The notes under the pieces are model-generated. The model made no database searches, was not told where the DNA came from, and saw only the letters and a program-made list of their open reading frames with translations. Below, one piece after another: positions 37,207 through 45,915 of a stretch of DNA of 64,000 nt. This DNA is from Devosia indica (lineage in GTDB: Bacteria > Pseudomonadota > Alphaproteobacteria > Rhizobiales > Devosiaceae). How positions within the stretch are numbered: position 1 is the first letter of the stretch; every line of letters begins with the position of its first letter. Position numbers and translations under genes: made by a program. Location: NCBI RefSeq assembly GCF_003056405.1, contig NZ_PYVZ01000003.1, positions 186,001 to 250,000 of the forward strand, in the 5' to 3' direction.

Positions 37207-38213
37207 TCGGCATTCCCTCCCAGGCGGACGCGGGGATCGAGCGCGACAAGCAGCAGGTCGGCAATGATGTTGCCAATGATCAGCGTGGTGGCGAGCACCA
37301 GCATGAAGGTGGCAGTGACATAGACGTCGCCGACGCCCATGGAGCCGACAATGGCCGGGCCGACCGTGGCGAGGCCAAAGACGATGGCCACCTCGATTTC
37401 GCCGGTCAGCATGTAGGGCAGGACGACGCCCTGATAGGCCACCAGCGGGTGCAGCGCGTTGGGCACGGCGTGCTTCATGATGACGGCGCCCTCGGGCAGG
37501 CCCTTGGCCCGTGCCGTTTCGACATATTGGGAATTGAGCACGTCGAGCAGGTTGGCCCGCATGACGCGCATATTGTAGGCCAGCCCGCCAAAGGTGGCGA
37601 TGAAGATCACCGGCCAGATGTGGGCCATCAGGTCGACGAATCGTCCCCAACCCCAGGGCTGACCGCCCCAATAGGCGGAGTTGAAACTGCCTATTTCGTT
37701 CACCCCCATGCGGAAGACCAGAATGTAGAGGATGATGATTGCGAGCAGGAACCGCGGGATGGTCATGCCCAGGAACGAGATGACGCCGAGAAGCGTATCG
37801 GCCCAGGAATACTGACGGGTGGCGGCGATGATGCCCAGCCCAATGCCCAGGAAGGACGCCAGGATATGGCAGGTCAGCGCCAGCATGATTGTAGCCGGCA
37901 GGCGCTCGGTCACGACCTGGCCCACGGGCTTGTTGTAATAAAGTGAGTGGCCGAAATCGAAACGGGTGACGATGCCGGTGATCCAGCGGAAATATTGCAC
38001 CACCAGCGGATCGTTGAGCCCGTTGGCTTCGCGATAGACTTCGGCCTGCGCTTCGGCCTGCTCGGCCGGTACACCGCCCTGATTGATCAGCATGGAGCGG
38101 ATATAGTCGCCATAGTCACCCGGCGGCGCCTGGATGATGGCGAATGTCACGACGCTGAGCAGGAACAGCAGCGGGATCGCGCCCAATACACGGATGACAA
38201 GAAAACGAAGCAT
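37203..38213 (-). CDS. Peptide-family ABC importer permease (DppB/YejB-like)
   Basis: This 336-residue membrane protein starts MLRFLVIRVLGAIPLLFLLSVVTFAIIQAPPGD, the classic DppB opening. The docking loop YVETARAKGLPEGAVIMKHAVPNAL is near residue 235. It forms the channel with the next gene. It is separated from the binding-protein gene by 188 bases that hold a stable hairpin but no promoter that could be recognised. Confidence 0.93.
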   Translation of the reverse strand: MLRFLVIRVLGAIPLLFLLSVVTFAIIQAPPGDYGDYIRSMLINQGGVPAEQAEAQAEVYREANGLNDPLVVQYFRWITGIVTRFDFGHSLYYNKPVGQVVTERLPATIMLALTCHILASFLGIGLGIIAATRQYSWADTLLGVISFLGMTIPRFLLAIIILYILVFRMGVNEIGSFNSAYWGGQPWGWGRFVDLMAHIWPVIFIATFGGLAYNMRVMRANLLDVLNSQYVETARAKGLPEGAVIMKHAVPNALHPLVAYQGVVLPYMLTGEIEVAIVFGLATVGPAIVGSMGVGDVYVTATFMLVLATTLIIGNIIADLLLVALDPRVRLGGNAE

Positions 38214-38364
38214 TTAGAGGCCTCTACGACACTGCTGAACGGGATTGCCGTTCACCCCAGCCCTGTGACCTTGCTCGGTCGAGGGGGCCAATCGTGGTCG
38301 TGGCACGATCAAGCCAAGGAAATTGAACCGATACCCGGACACCTGCGGGGTGAGGTGGGGGCGA

Positions 38365-38393
38365 TGCCGGCGGAACCGAAAGTCCCGCCGGCA
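38365..38393. repeat. Intercistronic hairpin after the binding-protein gene
   Basis: TGCCGGCGG (38365-38373) pairs with CCGCCGGCA (38385-38393), a perfect 9-bp stem. No T run follows on the minus strand, so message protection is more likely than termination. Confidence 0.65.
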
Positions 38394-38401
38394 AAGTTGC
38401 G

Positions 38402-40480
38402 TTACATCGGGCCGTCGCTGCCCGGTGCGCCCGGAAGCGTTTCAGGATGCAACTCGTAGCTACCCTGCTGGTCCTCGGGGACGAAGACCCGCTCACGGAT
38501 GATGTTGTCTTCAGCCCAGTTGAACATGAAGATCGGGGCACCGGCCGGGATGTTGGCGAAGCGCTTGTTGATGATCAGCGCACCCGGATACTGGGTCAGG
38601 CCCACCGAATAGACATTCTCGGTGAAGATCTGCTGATACTGCTTCATCAACTCGGCCCGTTCAGCATTGTCGCTGGTGGCGATGAAGGCGTTGACCACAT
38701 CGACTAGTTCCTGCTCGAAGGGCAGCAGATCCAACGTACCGTCAGATCCGGCGCGGTGGAATGGGTGGGTACGCGGACCTGTTGGCGCCAGCGCCGCCGT
38801 CCCCTGTACCACCGAGACCATTTCGGCACCCTGACGCTCCACATGCCAATCGAACTGACCCGATTGGGCCATGTCGTCACGGGCCGTGCCCTGCTGGAAG
38901 TTGGCGATGACGCGCAGGCCAAGCGGTTCCATCATGGCAATCACGCCCTCGGCGAGATTGGTGTCGGTGCCATAGTCAGTATTGGCCAGCAGGGTGATTT
39001 CCACATCGGCGCCGCCTGCGGTGCCTTCGGGGAAATTGCGCACGCCGTTGCCGTCCGTATCGATCAGCCCCATCCCATCGAGGAGCGCGTTGGCCGCTTC
39101 CAGATCATGCGGATAATAGACCGTGGAATCCTTGTCGTAGTAGGTCGTTCCCGCATAGAGCCCGCCGGGGTAGATGGCGGTAAACGGACCGCGGACAAGG
39201 GATTCGCCGAGGCGCTGGCGATCGACCGCGATCGAGATCGCCTTGCGGAAATCGAGGTCGCGGTTGAGTTCACGAACGGCCTGTTCGCGTTCATCGGGTT
39301 CACCCCAGCCATTGCCGGAGAGGTTCATGCGCAGGGCATAACCGATGGTGCGGGCACCGAACTGCAGGCGGGCCGGCGCATCGTCTTCGGCCGAGCGCCG
39401 CAGGGCTTCGACATAGCTTTCGGCCTGTTCAAGGTTGGAGAAGTCGCCCGAACCGGCAACAGCCTGAACGTCACGATCGGCCCAGGTCGAGAGACGGTAG
39501 TGCATCTCGTTGAGATAAGGGAGCTGATTGCCCTGTTCGTCGACTTTCCAGTAGTAGGGATTGCGGCGCATGACGATGATGTCGTCAGGACGATATTCGA
39601 CCGGCACCCAGGCACCCATCACCGGAATGTTGAGATATTCAGGCGGGAAGGCGTTCTTGTACTCTTCGTAGGTATTGTCAGAGTAGCTGGGGTGCTCGGG
39701 CTTGAGGATGTGGCTCGGACCCGGGCAGAACGTGCCATAGGCCATGGCATAGAGATACTGCGTGGGGAACGCTTCCTGGAAGGTCCACTTGATCGTGTAG
39801 GGATCGAGTGCTTCGAGCGTTGTGCCCTCACCGAAGGTCTCCGGCGTGCCGCCGTTGAGTGGCGAGACGTTCTGGTCGAGGATGTTGTCCTCCCAGTAGA
39901 ACATCACGTCATCGGCATCAAACGGATCGCCATCGGACCATTTTGCACCCTCGATCAGATGCATGGTCAGTTCCTTGCCGTCCTCGGACCATTCCCAGCT
40001 CTTGGCAAGGTTCGGCATGGGCTCGAGTTCGTCGGCCTTGATCATGAACAAAGGACCGGTGCGCGTCAGACATTCGGATAGCCCGATGTCGATACCGCCC
40101 CAGCCCTGGCTCTGCCCACCGATATAGTTCCAGCCCTCTGGCCGGCCGCCGATCACATGGCGCATGGTATCGCCATAGACACCGATACCGTCCGGCATAT
40201 TGGCGGCCTTATAGACCAGCGGTTCTGCTGGCAGACGCTCGGCAACGGGCGGCAGAGTTCCGGCCTCGACATATTTCGAGGTGACCCAGTCGGGCTCGTG
40301 ATATTCCGGCAGCGCCCGATATTCCATGATGTCAGATACGCTGACAAAATTCGGTTCGCTCTGCGCCGAAAATTCGGGGGGATCGGGCAATTCGCCCGTC
40401 AATTCCTGCGCTGGCAGTGTCGCCATCGACACGGACAGCAAAAGTCCTGCCCCGCCAAGGGCATAGATATGCTTTCTCAA
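38402..40480 (-). CDS. Peptide/oligosaccharide ABC importer binding protein (SBP_bac_5, long form)
   Basis: This 692-residue periplasmic protein is longer than usual DppA/OppA proteins (about 530). SBP_bac_5 features include NLAKSWEWSEDGKELTMHL, GAKWSDGDPFDADDVMFYWE and DLDFRKAISIAVDRQRLG. The long form is typical of the AgpA-like group that binds alpha-galactosides in rhizobia (family knowledge). The preferred start is TTG at 40480: GGGAGG lies 5 bases before it and a signal peptide (RKHIYALGGAGLLLSVSMATLPAQ) follows at once. An ATG 6 codons upstream would place that ribosome site inside the gene. The nearby GH4 glycosidase supports a sugar cargo. Confidence 0.88.
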   Translation of the reverse strand: MRKHIYALGGAGLLLSVSMATLPAQELTGELPDPPEFSAQSEPNFVSVSDIMEYRALPEYHEPDWVTSKYVEAGTLPPVAERLPAEPLVYKAANMPDGIGVYGDTMRHVIGGRPEGWNYIGGQSQGWGGIDIGLSECLTRTGPLFMIKADELEPMPNLAKSWEWSEDGKELTMHLIEGAKWSDGDPFDADDVMFYWEDNILDQNVSPLNGGTPETFGEGTTLEALDPYTIKWTFQEAFPTQYLYAMAYGTFCPGPSHILKPEHPSYSDNTYEEYKNAFPPEYLNIPVMGAWVPVEYRPDDIIVMRRNPYYWKVDEQGNQLPYLNEMHYRLSTWADRDVQAVAGSGDFSNLEQAESYVEALRRSAEDDAPARLQFGARTIGYALRMNLSGNGWGEPDEREQAVRELNRDLDFRKAISIAVDRQRLGESLVRGPFTAIYPGGLYAGTTYYDKDSTVYYPHDLEAANALLDGMGLIDTDGNGVRNFPEGTAGGADVEITLLANTDYGTDTNLAEGVIAMMEPLGLRVIANFQQGTARDDMAQSGQFDWHVERQGAEMVSVVQGTAALAPTGPRTHPFHRAGSDGTLDLLPFEQELVDVVNAFIATSDNAERAELMKQYQQIFTENVYSVGLTQYPGALIINKRFANIPAGAPIFMFNWAEDNIIRERVFVPEDQQGSYELHPETLPGAPGSDGPM

Positions 40481-40591
40481 TAGAACCTCCCATCGCATAC
40501 GGGGCAAAGAGCGGTCTCGCCCGGGCCGGATACTCCTCTCCGACCCTGCCTCCGTGCATCAACAAAGCCTACCCCTTGCCACGGGCGAAGC

Positions 40592-40622
40592 AATCCGGAA
40601 TGATAGTGACTAATTCCGGATT
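40592..40622. promoter_or_regulatory. Perfect inverted repeat in the importer/AraC promoter
   Basis: AATCCGGAAT (40592-40601) and ATTCCGGATT (40613-40622) are perfect 10-base arms with 11 bases between them. The arm centres are 21 bases apart, two DNA turns. The repeat ends 21 bases before the AraC start and lies upstream of the importer operon. It is the obvious candidate operator for this regulator. Confidence 0.75.
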
Positions 40623-40643
40623 TCTAAGAACAATGGGAAAAGT

Positions 40644-41564
40644 ATGACTGTTATGGAAAGTCTGGACCGGCCTGTGCGCGCAAGGGAGAAAGCGCCGCGT
40701 CCGACGCCGCGGCCGGACCGGAGTTTCTATGCCTCGGGCAAGGCGTTCGGGCGCTTCGGCATCCGCGCCTTCCCACCCCAGATCATGGCAGAACCGCATA
40801 GCCATGGCCATATCGAGTTCAACTGGCTGACCGAAGGCACGATGGACTATGTGTTTGACGGCGGGCCGCTGACCGTTGGCGCCAATCGGCTGGTGGCCTT
40901 TTGGGCCGGTATTCCGCACCAGACCATTGGCCTGCGCGATGTCGACAATGCGCGCCAGCTCAACATCTACCTGCCCATGGATGCATTTCTCGAAATGCCG
41001 CAACTGGGTCGGCTGACGGAAACCCTGATGGGCGGAGGCGTCATCCAGCTTGCGCCGGAATGCATCGGCCTTGAAACGCTTGAACGCTGGTATGGCGACT
41101 ATCGCAGCGGCAATTCCCTGCGCTCCGACCTGGTCCGCGCCGAGATCGGCACCATGTTCCGCCGCGCCGCCATCACTGGCTGGGAAACCTTGTTACCGGC
41201 CTGGGTGGAGAAGTCCGGCGCCCGCACCCGCACGGCCAGCCCGGTGCGCTATGTGGTGCGCATGGTTCGCCATATTGTGGAAAACATCGGCGACCCGCTC
41301 TCTGTCGAGAACATTGCCGAGGTGGTGGGGCTGCACCCCAATTATGCGACCAACCTGTTCACCAAGGTCATGCATATCTCGGTGCAGAAATTCGTCACCC
41401 GGATGCGGCTGATCCGCGCGCGCAGCCTGTTGTTCGACAGCAATCTGGCCATCGCCAATATCGCGTTCCAATCCGGATTTTCCAGCCAGACCCAGTTCTA
41501 CGAGCATTTCCGCAAGGCCTATGGCATGACCCCCAGCCAGATGCGGGAAAACAAGATCGCCTGA
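40644..41564 (+). CDS. AraC-family regulator (MelR-like)
   Basis: This 306-residue regulator has an N-terminal cupin domain (EPHSHGHIEFNWLTEGTMDYVFDG near residue 51) and a C-terminal double helix-turn-helix (LSVENIAEVVGLHPNYATNLF and IANIAFQSGFSSQTQFYEHFRKAYGMTPSQ). It diverges from the long-form importer operon and shares the perfect inverted repeat at 40592-40622. It probably activates that operon in response to its sugar. The arrangement of regulator, importer and GH4 enzyme recalls melibiose systems, but the ligand is inferred. Confidence 0.9.
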   Translation: MTVMESLDRPVRAREKAPRPTPRPDRSFYASGKAFGRFGIRAFPPQIMAEPHSHGHIEFNWLTEGTMDYVFDGGPLTVGANRLVAFWAGIPHQTIGLRDVDNARQLNIYLPMDAFLEMPQLGRLTETLMGGGVIQLAPECIGLETLERWYGDYRSGNSLRSDLVRAEIGTMFRRAAITGWETLLPAWVEKSGARTRTASPVRYVVRMVRHIVENIGDPLSVENIAEVVGLHPNYATNLFTKVMHISVQKFVTRMRLIRARSLLFDSNLAIANIAFQSGFSSQTQFYEHFRKAYGMTPSQMRENKIA

Positions 41565-41575
41565 GGTGGCGCGCC

Positions 41576-43117
41576 CTACCCCATGTCCTGAACGATCTTC
41601 AGGAATTCGGCATGCCCCAGCGCTTGCTGCGCGGCGCCGCGATATTCCCGCACCAAGGAGTCAAACGTCTCGCGTGCGAACTGACGCAGCTTGGGCGCCG
41701 CCTCCATCTCACGCCGCGCCAGAGACTGGTCGAGCAGGCCAAGCCCATCGAGCACCGGGTAGTGCAACTGCGTCTCGATATGCGGCAGCCCGCCGAGATA
41801 ATTCGGAAAATGCTCATTGCGTGGCATCTGCGTTTGCCAGCGAGTGAGGCGTTCCTTGGTCTCGGGGTGTATGCGGTTGGCCCGCACCTCCCGCCAAAAC
41901 GGGGTATCGTCGCGCTCGGTTACATAATGGGTGTTTACGAAGGTCCGGAAGTCATCGACCTGCCGTCCCACGCGGGCATTGTAATCATCGCGCGCCTTCT
42001 GCTCTATCCGCTCAGGGCGATCCATATAGCGCTGGGCGAACAGCATCATCTGCACGATGGTGCCATGAATGGAGGTGGATTCGAGCGGTTCGAGAAAGCT
42101 CGAGCTGAGCCCTACGGCAAGACAATTGCCGATCCAGGCGTTTTCAAGTCGTCCGATCTGGAAGCGAATGTCGCCGCGCACTTCGATCTCTTGACCGAGC
42201 GCGGCTTCAACCTCGGCCTTGGCCTGTTCGGGCGTGGAGAACGCATCGGAATAGACATAGCCGCAGCCGAACCGTGTACGGGTGGGGATCTGCCACATCC
42301 AGCCGGAATTCTGTGCCCAGGCGCGCGTATAGGTGGGTAGCTCCTCGCCTTCCTCAACGTCGATCCAGAAGGGCAGCGCCCGATTGACCGGCAGTTCGTG
42401 GGCGTAGGAAACCCAGGGCGCCTGCAACTCCTTGACGATGAGCTGCTTGCGGAAGCCGGTTGCGTCAATGAAGAAATCGCCTTCGAGCCGCTGGTTGTCC
42501 GCCAGCACGAGCGCGGTGATATCTCCCGTCTCAGCATGACGCTCCACGCCCTCGACCAGCGCATCGACTTTTTCCACGCCTTTGGATTTGCTGGCGAAGA
42601 ACTTCCCCACCAGTGCCTGATCGAAATGATAGGCATGGTGGAAGGGTCCAAGCGGGATCAGGCCGCCATCGGGCTTGCGCGCATAGGGCGCCTTCCATTG
42701 CTCCAGCAGGGGCTGGAACATATGCATGTCCTGCACCGGCCTGCCGGCTGCAACCGCATAGACGTTGAGATAGTCGCTTGGCGCGCCGGCGGGCGGCTGC
42801 ACCACCTGGTGCGGATCATCGATCGGGCCGTAATAGGTAAACCCCTTGCGCCGCCAGTCTTCGTGGCGAATGCCCAACTTGAAGCTGGCATCGGTCTTGC
42901 GCATGAATTCGAGTTCGTCGATGCCGAAGTGCTTGAGCAGCACGCGAAAGGCGGCCGTGGTGGCTTCGCCCACGCCAACCGTTGGGATTTTGGAGCTCTC
43001 GACCACCGAAATGCGAAAATCGAGCCCCCGCCGCCGCGCTTCATCCTGAATGATGAAGGCCGCAATCCAGCCCGCCGTGCCGCCGCCGACAATGACGTAA
43101 TGGGATGGTTTGTCCAT
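41576..43117 (-). CDS. Flavin-dependent (tryptophan-type) halogenase
   Basis: This 513-residue protein belongs to the tryptophan halogenase family. It has the FAD-binding GGGTAGW at residues 11-17 and a lysine at K80 in DASFKLGIR, matching the catalytic lysine of PrnA. The halogenase motif WMWQIP is at residues 273-278. SSFLEPLESTSIH carries the catalytic-site glutamate (E343/E346). With FADH2, oxygen and halide such enzymes chlorinate or brominate aromatic substrates (family knowledge). The ATG has GGGAGG 7 bases upstream. It lies downstream of the GH4 gene on the same strand. No flavin reductase or secondary-metabolite synthase is nearby, so the substrate is unknown. Confidence 0.9.
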   Translation of the reverse strand: MDKPSHYVIVGGGTAGWIAAFIIQDEARRRGLDFRISVVESSKIPTVGVGEATTAAFRVLLKHFGIDELEFMRKTDASFKLGIRHEDWRRKGFTYYGPIDDPHQVVQPPAGAPSDYLNVYAVAAGRPVQDMHMFQPLLEQWKAPYARKPDGGLIPLGPFHHAYHFDQALVGKFFASKSKGVEKVDALVEGVERHAETGDITALVLADNQRLEGDFFIDATGFRKQLIVKELQAPWVSYAHELPVNRALPFWIDVEEGEELPTYTRAWAQNSGWMWQIPTRTRFGCGYVYSDAFSTPEQAKAEVEAALGQEIEVRGDIRFQIGRLENAWIGNCLAVGLSSSFLEPLESTSIHGTIVQMMLFAQRYMDRPERIEQKARDDYNARVGRQVDDFRTFVNTHYVTERDDTPFWREVRANRIHPETKERLTRWQTQMPRNEHFPNYLGGLPHIETQLHYPVLDGLGLLDQSLARREMEAAPKLRQFARETFDSLVREYRGAAQQALGHAEFLKIVQDMG

Positions 43118-43226
43118 GCCCTGCCCTCCCTTGGGGGGAAGCTAAATTTGGCTCGAACTCAACGCAAGCCGGGGGCCGCGCATGGCCCCAACTTCTTAGA
43201 AATCCGCAAGTCTTCCCTGGAACGAC

Positions 43227-43258
43227 GAAAGCGGCCCGGCTTATGCCGAACCGCTTTC
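43227..43258. terminator. Long hairpin between the GH4 and halogenase genes
   Basis: GAAAGCGG (43227-43234) pairs with CCGCTTTC (43251-43258). Inner bases extend the stem to about 14 pairs with wobbles. There is no good T run on either strand, so it may attenuate rather than end the transcript leaving the GH4 gene. Confidence 0.5.
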
Positions 43259-43285
43259 GAGACGCCGGGAGGAGCGTCGGAGGAC

Positions 43286-44740
43286 CTAGTGATGCGCGCC
43301 GCTCATTTCGCGCAATTCTTCGACGGAGCGGACGCGCTTGCGGGCGGCACCGTCCCAGTCGCGGGTCTTGACTGTCGAGCTGGCCATGCGCTCCTTGGCT
43401 GCTGGCACGGCATCGGCATATTGGGGCAGCCATTGCGCCTGGGCGACGACCATTTCGTCGACCATGGCCCAGACTTCGTCCGGGGTGCAGATGGCGCCGA
43501 CCAGCGGATCGTGCAGCACGGCCAGTTTGAGGGTATCGATATCCCCGGTCATGGCGGCCTCGACCGAAAGGCGTTGCACCGACACCGAAACCGAACAGGT
43601 CGCCGCACAGGCGGTTGGCAGGGTGATGCCTTCGACCATGTTGATGCCGAAACGATCGACATAGCCGGGACTTTCGATAATGGCGTCATCGGGCAGGTTG
43701 GTGATGATGCCGTTATTGCGCCGGTTGAAGTGACCGCGATAGGGCCGGCCGGTCTCGATGGCCTCGATGATATAGCTGGCGTGTTCGCTGGTGCGTTTGT
43801 GCTCGGAGAGTGGCTTGTTGGCCTGCTCCTTGAACATGGGGAAATCGGTTTCGAACCAGTTCCGGCGTTCGGTGGAATAGCGCAGATAGCCGCCGGTTTC
43901 GCCGTGGATCCAGTCGCTCATATCGATCCAGCGGCCGATCTCTTCGGGGCGCTTGCGATACCAGGGCAGGTATTCGGACAGATGCCCGTTCGACTCCGTC
44001 GAATAGACGCCGAACCGCTTGAGCACGTCGATCCGCACTTTTTCCTGCCTGGAATAGACCGGGTGCGCTTCGAACGCGGCGATCAGCTCCTCGCTCTCGA
44101 TCTTCCGGCCCTTGGCGCGGATGTCGATGTACCAGGTCTGGTGGTTGATGCCCGAGCAGACATAGTCGAGCTCACTGTCCTCGACACCCAGCACCTGGGC
44201 AATCTGGTGCGCACCATGCTGCACGCCGTGGCAGAGGCCGACCACATTGACCCCGCCATACATCTCGGCGGCCCAGGTGTTCATGGCCATGGGGTTGGCA
44301 TAGTTGAGGAACAGCGCGCCAGGTTCGGCGACCTCGCGGATATCCTTGCAGAAGTCGAGGATCACCGGAATGTTGCGCTGGCCATAGAGAATGCCGCCGG
44401 CGCAGATGGTGTCGCCCACGCATTGGTCGACGCCGTATTTGAGCGGGATGGAAATGTCGGTCGAGAAGGCGTCCAGCCCGCCAACGCGCACGCAGGACAT
44501 GATGTAGCGCGCGCCTGAGATCGCCTCGCGCCGGTCGGTCGTCGCGGTCACCTTGGCGGGCAGATTGTTCACCGAAACGATGGCTTCGATGATCTGTCTG
44601 ACCATGTCGAGGTTGTGCGGGTTGATGTCGGTCAGTGCGAACTCGCAATCGACGAATTCGGGGACCTTGAGCAGGTCCGAAATCAGGGTCTTGGTGAAAC
44701 CGACAGAGCCGGCACCGATAACGGTCACTTTGAACGACAT
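43286..44740 (-). CDS. Glycoside hydrolase family 4 (alpha-galactosidase/alpha-glucosidase)
   Basis: This 484-residue cytoplasmic enzyme opens with the NAD-binding VTVIGAGSVGFTKTL. The GH4 metal site includes C170-H171 in GLCHGVQ and H200 in SGINHQT, and LNYANPMAMNTW is the conserved core. GH4 enzymes cleave glycosides by an unusual NAD- and Mn-dependent oxidation-elimination route; members close to this one act on alpha-galactosides or alpha-glucosides (family knowledge). The ATG has GGAGGAAG upstream. It diverges from an AraC regulator and lies near an importer of the alpha-galactoside kind. Confidence 0.92.
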   Translation of the reverse strand: MSFKVTVIGAGSVGFTKTLISDLLKVPEFVDCEFALTDINPHNLDMVRQIIEAIVSVNNLPAKVTATTDRREAISGARYIMSCVRVGGLDAFSTDISIPLKYGVDQCVGDTICAGGILYGQRNIPVILDFCKDIREVAEPGALFLNYANPMAMNTWAAEMYGGVNVVGLCHGVQHGAHQIAQVLGVEDSELDYVCSGINHQTWYIDIRAKGRKIESEELIAAFEAHPVYSRQEKVRIDVLKRFGVYSTESNGHLSEYLPWYRKRPEEIGRWIDMSDWIHGETGGYLRYSTERRNWFETDFPMFKEQANKPLSEHKRTSEHASYIIEAIETGRPYRGHFNRRNNGIITNLPDDAIIESPGYVDRFGINMVEGITLPTACAATCSVSVSVQRLSVEAAMTGDIDTLKLAVLHDPLVGAICTPDEVWAMVDEMVVAQAQWLPQYADAVPAAKERMASSTVKTRDWDGAARKRVRSVEELREMSGAHH

Positions 44741-44838
44741 GCTTCCTCCAGGGGCGCGCTGGCCCTTCGCTTTCCTCTAGAGCTAGCGTCGCCTGCGGCT
44801 CGGGTGTAGAGAAAGCTTGTGCGAACGCGGGTAATTTT

Positions 44839-45705
44839 GTGCTCAACTCTCTGCTCAACCATGGCTTTGACATCCGGCATCTCACCGTGCCGCGCAGCGT
44901 TGCACCGCTGCATTGCATGGCGGTCAGCGCGGGCTACGAGCAGCGCCGCAACGAGGTTTATTCGTGGGACGGCATGAAGCGCGGGACCGCGCCGTTCCTG
45001 GTTATCCAGCATACTACGCATGGTGAGGGGCGGCTCGACTATGCCGGGGTGCAGTACCGGCTGACGCCAGGCAAGACCATGCTGGTGACCATGCCGCATG
45101 CGCATCGCTACTATCTCGAGCGGGGCGGGCACTGGGAGTATTTCTGGCTGCTGCTCAATGGCCGGGAGGCGCTCCGCCTGGCGCGCGAAATCCTCGACAG
45201 CGCCGGGCCTGTAGTATCCCTGGACGCGGGACAAATCGATCGCCTGGCCGCCACGACCCTGGATACCATGACGCTATCCGAGCCATCTCCCGGACAGGTT
45301 TCCGTGCATGGCTATGCGGCGATGGCCACGCTGCATGATGGTGTGTTTGGCGCGCGTTTGCTGGGCGAGGCCGCCCTGCCCCCGGCCTTGGCGCGGGTTA
45401 CGGCCTATGTCGATGACAATCTGGCCGCGTCCCTGCAGGTCGAGCGCCTCGCTGAAATTGCCGAAATGAGCCGTGCGCATTTCGTGCGCCGGTTCACCAC
45501 CACGGTGGGACAATCGCCCTCGGATTTTGTGCTGACGCGCCGCCTCGCCCGGGCCGAGCGACTGCTATTGGCCACTGAGATGAGTGTCGGCGAGATTGCC
45601 CGGCTGACCGGCTTTGCGAACAGCAACTACTTTGCCAAGGTGTTCCGGAAAAAGCGCGGCGCGGCGCCGCTCGAGTACCGCGCCACGCGCTTTGAGGCGG
45701 GCTGA
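44839..45705 (+). CDS. AraC-family regulator divergent from the GH4 gene
   Basis: This 288-residue regulator has an N-terminal cupin-like ligand domain (RLTPGKTMLVTMPHAHRYYLE near residue 74) and a C-terminal AraC DNA-binding domain (LQVERLAEIAEMSRAHFVRRF and VGEIARLTGFANSNYFAKVFRKKRGAAPLEYR). The start is GTG at 44839. It diverges from the GH4 gene with a 98-base gap and is the probable regulator of the GH4-halogenase unit. Its stop codon directly abuts the stop of the convergent gene fragment at 45706. Confidence 0.88.
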   Translation: MLNSLLNHGFDIRHLTVPRSVAPLHCMAVSAGYEQRRNEVYSWDGMKRGTAPFLVIQHTTHGEGRLDYAGVQYRLTPGKTMLVTMPHAHRYYLERGGHWEYFWLLLNGREALRLAREILDSAGPVVSLDAGQIDRLAATTLDTMTLSEPSPGQVSVHGYAAMATLHDGVFGARLLGEAALPPALARVTAYVDDNLAASLQVERLAEIAEMSRAHFVRRFTTTVGQSPSDFVLTRRLARAERLLLATEMSVGEIARLTGFANSNYFAKVFRKKRGAAPLEYRATRFEAG

Positions 45706-45915
45706 TCAGCCCTCGGCCTTAAGCTGCTCGAGAATGGTGTCGAACTTGGCCATGGAGACATTGGCACCCCATTCCATACCGGTGTCGACAAGCGCGGTGC
45801 GCATCTCGAAGTCGGGGAAGTTCGACACGGAGCGGTAATGGGTCTGGCCGCCGCGCTCTTCGAAATGGTGTTCTTCGTAGTAGCGCTCGTCTTCACAGCG
45901 AAGAACAAGACCAGG
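45706..45915 (-). pseudogene. C-terminal remnant of an SRPBCC/AHSA1-type gene
   Basis: The minus strand encodes 69 residues ending SMAKFDTILEQLKAEG, with HHFEERGGQTHYRS and EMRTALVDTGMEWG. That is the C-terminal strand-helix part of SRPBCC (activator of Hsp90 ATPase-like) proteins, which are normally about 140-160 residues. There is no start codon or ribosome site. The remnant begins at the codon right after the TAG of the M24 peptidase and in the same frame, as if a deletion had joined the two genes. Confidence 0.7.

Noticed and set aside
42398..44518. A 706-codon open frame antisense to the halogenase and GH4 genes
   Set aside because: It spans two unrelated, well-supported genes and the gap between them, which is typical of a chance frame opposite high-GC coding DNA.
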